Source: Galbibacter kalidii
Lineage (GTDB): Bacteria; Bacteroidota; Bacteroidia; Flavobacteriales; Flavobacteriaceae
Assembly: GCF_026241135.1 (NCBI RefSeq)
Contig: NZ_JAPFGA010000001.1
Location: 62,001-126,000 of the forward strand
DNA: 64,000 nucleotides
Reading direction: 5' to 3'
Shown one piece after another: positions 52,934-60,086 of this stretch (its first letter is position 1; every line of letters begins with the position of its first letter). A program made the position numbers and the translations under genes. A model generated the notes under the pieces. The model was not told where the DNA came from, did no database searches, and was given only the letters and a program-made list of their open reading frames with translations.

Positions 52934-54196
52934 ATGAAGAAAATGAATTTCAGTTATATTGTTTTACTCCTGACAATCTTTCTGCTTACCTATAATTCAG
53001 TACAGGCTCAAAAGCTTATTACGGACAGCTTGCTGGTTGAAGTTATCGATCAGGTGCGCTTGGAAAATTACACCAAAGCAATCAAGATGGCACAACAAGG
53101 TATTGAACATGCCCCTGATTATTTGGACTTTCATTTGTTTTTAGGCAGATCTTATCAAATGACAAAACAAATAGATACTGCACGTTACTATTTAAATCAT
53201 GTCATAGAAAAGAACAAGAACTACAAGGCTTCTTTTACTTATCTGATTAATTTGGAGTTGGAAGCAAAAGCATATAAGGAAGCTTCCAGGGTGATTAATT
53301 TAGCCATAGCTGCACATCCTGAGGATAGAGAGTTTGCTTTAAAAAAGGCTTTAGTCTATCAATTGCAGAAAGATATTGGCAGTGCTATTAAATATTTAAA
53401 GGAATTAGAGGGGAAATATCCAAAGGACGCTGAAATAAAACAACAACTGGTGCTACTGGAGAGTAAGTTAAGAAGCGACCGTATAGGCTTCGGTTATACA
53501 CTAACCTCAATAGACCGGGATCCGGTAGGGCCTTGGCATCTGGGAAGTGTGCACTATATCAGGGAACGCCATTGGGGTTCTTTAATTGGAAAACTCAATT
53601 ATGCCAATAGAATGAGCGGAGGAGAAAGCCTGAAAAATGGATGGCAATACGAATTAGAGTCTTATCTTTTTATGGGTAAACGAGGCTATTCTTATGCCAA
53701 TATAGCTTTTAGTGATGCCCCAGTATTTCCACAGTGGCGTTTTGGTTATTCTTATTACCACAACTTACCAAAAGCCTGGGAAATAGAGATAGGGGGGCGA
53801 TATACTAAGGCGGAAAATGTTTCCTTTGCTACCGGGGTAGCCGGAGTTGGAAAATATATAGGATCTTCTTGGATCAACCTTAGGGGCTATTTTATGGAAC
53901 TTGATAAAAAGTGGTACCCGGCCTTAACCTTAACTACACGTTATTACTTTGATACTAGGTTTGATTATGCTACCCTCATTGCGGGTTATGGAACCACACC
54001 AGACGATAGAAGTGTTCAGGGATTAATAGACCAACGCCTTTCACTACTTTCTTATCGGTTTGGAGGAGGCTACTATAGAATTTTTAACAGACGCTATATA
54101 ACAGGAGTTCAGCTGATGTATAACAACCAAGAATATATACACGATAAGCGACAAAATGAAGTCGAAGTTTTCTTAAGTTTGCAATATAAATTCTAA
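52934..54196 (+). CDS. TPR plus YaiO-type outer membrane beta-barrel protein
   Basis: About 420 residues. Signal peptide (LLTIFLLTYNSVQAQ), TPR-like helices (about 25-165: DYLDFHLFLGRSYQMTKQ and similar), then a C-terminal barrel domain from RIGFGYTLTSIDRDP to the final LSLQYKF with terminal Phe. This is the YaiO-family arrangement and is comparable to PgaA (TPR then porin). I use the ATG at 52934, 1 bp after the GT2 stop, rather than the in-frame ATG at 52922. Likely the outer membrane exit for the polymer made by the GT2. Confidence 0.82.
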   Translation: MKKMNFSYIVLLLTIFLLTYNSVQAQKLITDSLLVEVIDQVRLENYTKAIKMAQQGIEHAPDYLDFHLFLGRSYQMTKQIDTARYYLNHVIEKNKNYKASFTYLINLELEAKAYKEASRVINLAIAAHPEDREFALKKALVYQLQKDIGSAIKYLKELEGKYPKDAEIKQQLVLLESKLRSDRIGFGYTLTSIDRDPVGPWHLGSVHYIRERHWGSLIGKLNYANRMSGGESLKNGWQYELESYLFMGKRGYSYANIAFSDAPVFPQWRFGYSYYHNLPKAWEIEIGGRYTKAENVSFATGVAGVGKYIGSSWINLRGYFMELDKKWYPALTLTTRYYFDTRFDYATLIAGYGTTPDDRSVQGLIDQRLSLLSYRFGGGYYRIFNRRYITGVQLMYNNQEYIHDKRQNEVEVFLSLQYKF

Positions 54197-54413
54197 AAAA
54201 TGAATTTATGTTTTGTAAACATTTATTTTTAATTGATAACTGTTGAACAGAGCGTTTTGATGTGAATTGCTACTAATCAGTGAAATATGGTTGAATTAAA
54301 AAAAATAAGTAACTTTCAGCATTTTGATATGTCTAAAATAATTGATGATGTTATGGCTTTAAACCTATCTTGAAAATATTTTGACTGGACCGATAAAAAG
54401 GAATGATAATAAA

Positions 54414-54959
54414 ATGGATGATGGAGAATTGGTTGCAAAAATCGTTGCAACCAATAACACGCATTTGTTTTCTATTCTGTATGATAGGTATGCTGAGATA
54501 GTTTATCACAAATGTTTGAGTTTTTCAAATTCTGTTGAAGAAGCTCAAGATCTGACCCACGATATTTTTGTCCAACTCTTTATAAAACTTAGAAGCTTTA
54601 AGGGAAAATCCAAATTTTCAACTTGGTTGTATTCGTTTACCTATAACTTTTGCGTAAATTATGTGCAGAGAAATTTAAAAAAGCGAAGAGAAAAATTTGT
54701 TTCTACGGAGGACACAACGCAAGAACCGTATCAGGAAACCGAAATAGATGACAAGAATATATATGAGATGAAATCGGAAAAATTGTCAAAAGCATTGAAG
54801 CTTATAGAACCGGCTGATAAAATGGTTTTGATGATGAAATATCAGGATGATATGTCGATTAAAGAAATCCAAAAAGCATTGGATATAGGTCTAAGCGCCA
54901 CTAAAATGCGTTTGAATAGGGCAAAGGGACGTTTAATAGAAATTTACAATACATTGTAA
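54414..54959 (+). CDS. ECF-type RNA polymerase sigma factor
   Basis: About 182 residues. Region 2 (LFSILYDRYAEIVYHKCLSF, ACD-like DLTHDIFVQLF, WLYSFTYNFCVNYVQ) and region 4 (KMVLMMKYQDDMSIKEIQKAL, GLSATKMRLNRAKGRLIE) are both present. ATG at 54414 is preferred over TTG at 54381 and has AAGGAA upstream. It is followed 2 bp later by a 59-codon gene and then an MscS channel. No FecR-type anti-sigma is present. Confidence 0.92.
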   Translation: MDDGELVAKIVATNNTHLFSILYDRYAEIVYHKCLSFSNSVEEAQDLTHDIFVQLFIKLRSFKGKSKFSTWLYSFTYNFCVNYVQRNLKKRREKFVSTEDTTQEPYQETEIDDKNIYEMKSEKLSKALKLIEPADKMVLMMKYQDDMSIKEIQKALDIGLSATKMRLNRAKGRLIEIYNTL

Positions 54960-54961
54960 TT

Positions 54962-55141
54962 ATGGACAATCCGTTTAAAAAGATCATACATAATGAGAAA
55001 CTTCCAGAGACTTTAAAGGGGAAAGTAATGGAGGATGTAGATTTTATTAAATTATCCCTGGATGTGGCCGATTTGTTCGTGATCAAATATCCGGACACCT
55101 TAGATAACATAATGAATATTAGAAAAAAGAAAAATAAATAA
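54962..55141 (+). CDS. 59-residue protein coupled to the sigma factor
   Basis: Starts 2 bp after the sigma-factor stop with ATG at 54962 and encodes 59 residues: MDNPFKKIIHNEKLPETLKG at the start, then VMEDVDFIKLSLDVADLF, and a basic tail ending KKKNK. It is soluble with amphipathic helices. The N-terminal phrase resembles the cytosolic sigma-binding start of flavobacterial anti-sigma proteins. I infer a sigma-binding or accessory protein, without a membrane domain. Spacing and codon use support a real gene. Confidence 0.75.
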   Translation: MDNPFKKIIHNEKLPETLKGKVMEDVDFIKLSLDVADLFVIKYPDTLDNIMNIRKKKNK

Positions 55142-55160
55142 ACAAACAAGCTTAAAAATC

Positions 55161-55976
55161 ATGGAGACAACCTTTGACCTAAAAATATTGAATAATTTAT
55201 ACGAAGATTTTATTGAAATCATCCCGAAGGTATTAGGAGTAATTGCTTTTATCATTATAAGTTATTTATTGTTGAAACTAATTCTTTTCTTGGTTCGTAA
55301 ATCACTGAAATTGACTAAATTAGATTCATTATTATCAAAACTAAATGATAAAAACCCAATTTTCAGTACATCTTCCAAACTACAACCCACAAAGATTATT
55401 CTGATGTTTGTGAAATGGTTTCTCATTTTGATCTTTATTGTGGTAGGTGCGGATATTTTGGGGCTGACGATGGTATCTAATGAAGTTTCCAAGATTATAC
55501 AATACCTTCCTAAACTGTTCACTGCTGTTTTGATTTTCTTTATAGGAACCTATGGGGCGGTGTTATTGCGCAAAACTATTCAATCTGCTCTTAAATCCAT
55601 TGATGTGAATGGTGCTAAGGCAATAAGTCTGATTGTTTTTTATTTTGTTTTTGTCATGGTGGCGATTATGACGTTAAACCAAGCAGGAATAGATACAGAA
55701 ATTATCACTAAGAACCTTTTCTTTATCATTTGTGCTTTTTTAGCAGCATTGACTATTGCTTTAGGATTAGGATCCAGGGATGTTGTCCTTCGTCTTTTAT
55801 TGGGCTTTTATTCTCGAAAGAATTTTCCGATAGGCAAACGAATAAAATTCGATGACGTTGAAGGAGCCGTTATCGCTATTGACAATATATCGTTGGTGTT
55901 GGAAAAAAACGATGGAAAGAAAATTGTAATTCCTATCAAAAAAATTGCGAATAAGCAGGTGGAAATCATAGATTGA
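55161..55976 (+). CDS. MscS-family mechanosensitive channel protein
   Basis: 271 residues. Four or five membrane helices (about 17-45, 85-110, 125-145, 160-180, 190-205), with the pore helix and beta domain marked by ALGLGSRDVVLRLLLGFYSRKNFPIGKRIKFDDVEGAV. The usual C-terminal vestibule is truncated, giving a compact form. It is 19 bp after the 59-codon gene, so the sigma factor probably drives or is linked to an osmotic or envelope-stress unit. A terminator follows. Confidence 0.85.
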   Translation: METTFDLKILNNLYEDFIEIIPKVLGVIAFIIISYLLLKLILFLVRKSLKLTKLDSLLSKLNDKNPIFSTSSKLQPTKIILMFVKWFLILIFIVVGADILGLTMVSNEVSKIIQYLPKLFTAVLIFFIGTYGAVLLRKTIQSALKSIDVNGAKAISLIVFYFVFVMVAIMTLNQAGIDTEIITKNLFFIICAFLAALTIALGLGSRDVVLRLLLGFYSRKNFPIGKRIKFDDVEGAVIAIDNISLVLEKNDGKKIVIPIKKIANKQVEIID

Positions 55977-56002
55977 TTCCACAGACATACTCATAAATTA
56001 TA

Positions 56003-56048
56003 TAGGCCCAAGATGGAATAATCACCTCTTGGGCCTATTTTTTTTGAA
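56003..56048 (+). terminator. intrinsic terminator of the sigma-mscS unit
   Basis: Stem TAGGCCCAAGA / TCTTGGGCCTA (56003-56013 with 56027-56037) followed by a T-run. Confidence 0.9.
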
Positions 56049-56194
56049 AATTTTTAGAAGTTAAATAATTGCTTGTCAATGAATTGAAAGTAAAATCATT
56101 AAAAACTAAAAAAATATCAATTAAAAAAGTGACCTTTTAAAAAAAGAGGTGTCTTAAATAATAGAAACACAAATCTATCATAACACACAATTTT

Positions 56195-56344
56195 ATGATC
56201 ATTCTTTTGGAATACATCATTCTTGCAATTGGTTTTTTGGTTTTAATTGTTTTAATTTTTTTGGGTTTGATTAGTTGGTTAGATTATAGGAAATCAAAAA
56301 AGGAATATTGGAAAGCAAATGATGAAAAAAAAGATATCCATTAG
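56195..56344 (+). CDS. 49-residue single-pass membrane peptide
   Basis: ATG at 56195. A hydrophobic span of about 25 residues (YIILAIGFLVLIVLIFLGLI) is followed by a charged tail (DYRKSKKEYWKANDEKKD). The charge pattern predicts an N-out, C-in anchor. It lies between two terminators (56003 and 56403), which supports its own short transcript. No homolog is recognised. Confidence 0.5.
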   Translation: MIILLEYIILAIGFLVLIVLIFLGLISWLDYRKSKKEYWKANDEKKDIH

Positions 56345-56402
56345 AGGGTTTATTTAGGTAGGTTGGTTGTAGGTTCCTTTTGGAATCTCGATTTAAATGT
56401 TG

Positions 56403-56428
56403 AGGCTGTCTTGAAAAAGGCAGCCTTC
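56403..56428 (+). terminator. intrinsic terminator after the 49-residue gene
   Basis: AGGCTGTCTT / AAGGCAGCCT with a GAAA loop (one G-T pair), then TCTTTTG. Confidence 0.7.
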
Positions 56429-56500
56429 TTTTGTTTGGCCATATGAAAATCAACGGATGATTTATTACCTTACGTCACTTAATCATTAACCTATAATATT

Positions 56501-57280
56501 ATGTTAACCATAAAAGTAAAGTCTGTGTTTGTTCTGTTAGTCGCTATTGTTTGTTTAGGGTTTTCAAAAGAAGTATTAGCCAACGATATTTATCAAATAA
56601 AAATATATCATTATTCAACAAGCGAACAGGAAGCTGTATTGGAAAAATATTTAGAGACAGCCTATCTCCCTGCATTACACCGCTTAGGAATCTCCGATGT
56701 TGGTGTTTTTAAGCCTGTTGAGGTTGAAGAAGAAAAACAATTATATGTTCTTGTTCCGTTTTCCAATCAGGAACAACTTTTTGGATTGAAAGCTGAATTA
56801 GCCAAAGACGAAGAATATTCATCTACGGGTAAAGATTATCTGGAAGCAGCACACGATAACCCGCCCTATGACCGGATGGAAATCATTTTACTCGATGCTT
56901 TTTCAGAGCAACCACATTATCAAACACCTAAACTCTCATCACCAAATGCTGAACGCATATATGAATTGAGAAGTTATGAAAGTGCAACGGAAAAACTTCA
57001 TGTCAACAAAGTAGAGATGTTCAACGAGGGTGGGGAAGTAGCGCTATTTGAAAAATTAGGTTTCAATGCGGTATTCTACGGAAGGGTTATTGCCGGAAGT
57101 CATATGCCCAATTTGATGTATATGACAAGTTTTGAGAATATGGACGATCGCAATAAGCACTGGGAGGCTTTTGGAGGTGACCCGTTTTGGAAAGAACTTT
57201 CAGGAAAACCCGAATATCAAAACAATGTATCGCATATCGATATCACCTTTTTATATCCAACAGAATATTCTGATTTGTAA
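56501..57280 (+). CDS. exported NIPSNAP-family protein
   Basis: 259 residues. Signal peptide (LVAIVCLGFSKEVLA). Two ferredoxin-like NIPSNAP halves: the first (about 28-125) starts DIYQIKIYHYSTSEQEAVLE, the second (about 150-255) starts RIYELRSYESATEKLHVNKV and ends with FWKELSGKPEYQN. NIPSNAP proteins in Bacteroidota often sit in sugar- or small-molecule-catabolism contexts, but no clear substrate is known. It is monocistronic. Confidence 0.85.
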   Translation: MLTIKVKSVFVLLVAIVCLGFSKEVLANDIYQIKIYHYSTSEQEAVLEKYLETAYLPALHRLGISDVGVFKPVEVEEEKQLYVLVPFSNQEQLFGLKAELAKDEEYSSTGKDYLEAAHDNPPYDRMEIILLDAFSEQPHYQTPKLSSPNAERIYELRSYESATEKLHVNKVEMFNEGGEVALFEKLGFNAVFYGRVIAGSHMPNLMYMTSFENMDDRNKHWEAFGGDPFWKELSGKPEYQNNVSHIDITFLYPTEYSDL

Positions 57281-57348
57281 ATATATGATACAAGGTTGAT
57301 TTGTCTAGGGGAAATATTTTACCTAAAAATCTTCTTATGTGATTAAAT

Positions 57349-57503
57349 ATTCCGCCCCGCCTAGGGCGGGCTTAAACACATTTGCAGTCTATTTTTTACT
57401 ATTAATATTCCAGTCCTATGGACTTTTAACCCGTTAGGGGTGAAGTATTAATAGTAAAGGGTGTGTAAAAGGTCTTTTAAGCCCGCCCTAGGCGGGGTGG
57501 AAT
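57349..57503. repeat. 155-bp element with 28-bp inverted arms
   Basis: 57349-57376 and 57476-57503 are inverted copies with one mismatch (ATTCCGCCCCGCCTAGGGCG at the left edge). Inside, TTTACTATTAATA (57395-57407) pairs perfectly with 57446-57458, and the centre holds AGTCCTATGGACT. AAAT flanks both ends. It could be a MITE-like element or a structured RNA or terminator between the NIPSNAP gene and queE. Confidence 0.8.
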
Positions 57504-57610
57504 AAATTGATGTTAATATAGCCTCAAAACCGATTCATCCAGATTTAATTGTACAATGTGTTTGCTCTGTGATTTGTCCATAAGATCCACCGGGAAACAA
57601 AAACTATATG

Positions 57611-57618
57611 TATCTTTG
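57611..57618 (+). promoter_or_regulatory. -7 promoter element of queE, apparently leaderless
   Basis: TATCTTTG, an exact TAnnTTTG, four bases before the ATG at 57623. Because it overlaps codons of the upstream in-frame ATG at 57608, that earlier start is unlikely to be transcribed. Confidence 0.55.
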
Positions 57619-57622
57619 CGGC

Positions 57623-58255
57623 ATGATAAAAAGTGAGGTTTTAGCAAAGGTAAATGCAGGCGAAATGTTGCCGTTGATGGAGGAGTTTTACACCATTCAA
57701 GGGGAAGGTTTTCACAAAGGAGCGGCTGCTTATTTTATCAGGATTGGCGGTTGTGATGTGGGATGCCATTGGTGTGATGTAAAGGAAAGCTGGAACGCAG
57801 AGACGCATCCGCCAACGGATGTAAAAAGCATCGTCGAGAATGCAGCCAAATATTCCGATACCATTGTGATCACAGGAGGGGAGCCGCTAACGTGGGATAT
57901 GAGCTACATTACCTCTGAATTGAAAAAAAAAGGACTTAAAATCCATATTGAAACCTCTGGCGCTTATGATCTGACGGGGGAGTGGGATTGGATATGCCTT
58001 TCACCCAAAAAGATAAAACTGCCCAAAGCGGAAATCTATAAAAAAGCACACGAACTTAAAGTAATTGTTTACAATCAACACGATTTTAAATTTGCTGAAG
58101 AGCAAGCCGAAAAAGTGAACGAAGATTGTATTTTATACCTACAACCCGAATGGAGCAAACGCGAAAAAATGATGCCTGAAATCGTAGATTATGTGATGAA
58201 GAATCCGAAGTGGAAAGTGTCGCTCCAAACCCATAAGTATTTAAATATTCCGTAG
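57623..58255 (+). CDS. queE: 7-carboxy-7-deazaguanine synthase
   Basis: 210 residues. Radical-SAM motif in GGCDVGCHWCDVKESW (Cys-x3-Cys-x2-Cys), preceded by PLMEEFYTIQGEGFHKG and followed by VITGGEPLTWD and HIETSG. It makes the deazaguanine ring for queuosine/preQ0. The start is set by the promoter element just upstream. Other que genes are not in the window. Confidence 0.93.
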   Translation: MIKSEVLAKVNAGEMLPLMEEFYTIQGEGFHKGAAAYFIRIGGCDVGCHWCDVKESWNAETHPPTDVKSIVENAAKYSDTIVITGGEPLTWDMSYITSELKKKGLKIHIETSGAYDLTGEWDWICLSPKKIKLPKAEIYKKAHELKVIVYNQHDFKFAEEQAEKVNEDCILYLQPEWSKREKMMPEIVDYVMKNPKWKVSLQTHKYLNIP

Positions 58256-58544
58256 GGAAAACCTCAAAAAAGGATGGTTTTTCCGCACATTGTCTTAAAA
58301 AACGAATCAGCTTATCGTGATTGTTTGTTATGTAAGTGACCAGATATTCATTGCCCTTAATAAACAAACAAAAGAGTGAATAAAAACAATTTTTTACTAA
58401 TACGTTTTAGTAAATCTGTATTGTTTAACATTTCTGCAACACTTTTTTTTCTATCTTTAGTCGGTAAGCAAGTAAATCTATAGATGTTTTTGATTATTTG
58501 ACTATCAATTAAGTATATGTAAATCAATACTTTAATATATAATT

Positions 58545-60017
58545 ATGGAAGAAAAACACCAGAATGAACAATCCAAAATTACTTCAAGGAGATCATTTAT
58601 AAAAAAGGGAGCATTGGCTTCTTCTTTTTTGATTGTACCTAGGCATGTACTAGGAGGTGTAGGCTATATGGCGCCCAGTGATCAGTTGAATATAGCGGCT
58701 ATTGGTGCCGGAGGAAAAGGACATAGCGATATTGTAAATGCTTCTGTTAACGGAAGGGAAAGGGTAGTGGCTCTTTGTGATGTTGATTTTTCAGGATCGG
58801 CAATGCGTACAGTAGAGAAATTCCCAAAGGCAAAGCTATATGCCGATTTCAGGGAAATGCTCGATAAAGAAAAAGATATCGACGCAGTTACCATTTCAAC
58901 TCCGGATCACGTTCATGGACCGGCAGCTGCGTATGCGATGGAAAGAGGAAAGCATGTGTATGTACAAAAACCGATGACCCATAATATTCGCGAAGCACGA
59001 ATGCTCACCGAAATGGCAAGAAAGCAGAAAGTGGTTACCCAAATGGGGAATCAAGGAGGGTCTAATCCGTTACTGAATATGGTTCAGCAGTGGGTGGATT
59101 CAGGAAAACTTGGAAAAATAACCAAGGTACAGGTATGGACTAACCGTCCCGTTTGGCCACAAGGTTTTGCCATGCAGGATCCGGATCCTTCCAAAAAACC
59201 GGAAGCTCTCAATTGGGATCTATGGTTAGGACCGGCTAAAGAAACACCTTATGTTCCGAATATCCATCCGTTTAACTGGAGAGGATGGTGGGAATACGGT
59301 ACCGGAGCTTTGGGGGATGTGGGCTGTCACTTGATCGATATTCCGTTTAGGACTTTAGACTTGATGTACCCGAAATCAGCTGAATGTAGTGTAGGGTCTG
59401 TGTATACTCAAATGTGGACACCGGATTATCACCCAGAAGGTTGTCCGCCCTCATCGTTTATCAGCTTGAAATTTGACGCCACTGATAAAACCAAGTCACC
59501 AATTGAAATGACATGGAGTGATGGAGGTATTCGTCCGTCACATCCGGATATCATCCCGGCAGATAGTGATATAGGTGGACAAAACAGTGCCAATGGCGTA
59601 TTGATCATCGGAGAAAAAGGAATTATTTCTACCAATATCAACGATAGTTCGCCCCTGATGCCGAAGTTATATCTTAATGACGGAACGACAGAATTTGGTC
59701 CTGAAACGGAAGAAAATGAAGAACCGGAATACGGACATCAGCGTAAATGGGTTGATGCTTGTAAAACTGGATTCGGAAGTAAGGAGCATCAAGGATTGAC
59801 TTCTTCATTCGATTATGCCGGCCCGATGACGGAAACCGTGCTTATGGGGAACCTGGCCATCCGAAGCTATATGTTGAGAAAAGAGAGCAGTAAAGGACAA
59901 ATGGAGTTCTACGGACGTAAGAAATTGCTATGGGATGGTAAAAATATGAAAATTACCAACTTTGAAGACGCTAATCAGTTTGTAACAAGAGAATACCGTA
60001 AAGGCTGGGAAATGTAG
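58545..60017 (+). CDS. Gfo/Idh/MocA-family oxidoreductase with Tat signal
   Basis: 490 residues. Twin-arginine leader (SRRSFIKKGALASSFLI) then Rossmann NIAAIGAGGKGHSDI and the catalytic-region VYVQKPMTHN (Lys). The C-terminal alpha/beta domain carries GALGDVGCHLIDIPFRTLD. Such Tat-exported forms carry NAD(P) into the periplasm and often act on sugar derivatives. Monocistronic, with a bidirectional terminator after it. Substrate unknown. Confidence 0.88.
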   Translation: MEEKHQNEQSKITSRRSFIKKGALASSFLIVPRHVLGGVGYMAPSDQLNIAAIGAGGKGHSDIVNASVNGRERVVALCDVDFSGSAMRTVEKFPKAKLYADFREMLDKEKDIDAVTISTPDHVHGPAAAYAMERGKHVYVQKPMTHNIREARMLTEMARKQKVVTQMGNQGGSNPLLNMVQQWVDSGKLGKITKVQVWTNRPVWPQGFAMQDPDPSKKPEALNWDLWLGPAKETPYVPNIHPFNWRGWWEYGTGALGDVGCHLIDIPFRTLDLMYPKSAECSVGSVYTQMWTPDYHPEGCPPSSFISLKFDATDKTKSPIEMTWSDGGIRPSHPDIIPADSDIGGQNSANGVLIIGEKGIISTNINDSSPLMPKLYLNDGTTEFGPETEENEEPEYGHQRKWVDACKTGFGSKEHQGLTSSFDYAGPMTETVLMGNLAIRSYMLRKESSKGQMEFYGRKKLLWDGKNMKITNFEDANQFVTREYRKGWEM

Positions 60018-60039
60018 TTCTTACGGTAAGATAGTAAAG

Positions 60040-60072
60040 AGACCTGACAGGTTTCAAAAACCTGTCAGGTCT
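60040..60072. terminator. bidirectional terminator between converging genes
   Basis: Perfect 15-bp stem AGACCTGACAGGTTT / AAACCTGTCAGGTCT with a three-base loop, T-run on the plus side and A-rich DNA on the left, between the oxidoreductase gene and the carboxypeptidase gene. Confidence 0.85.
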
Positions 60073-60086
60073 TTCATTTTTCCACA

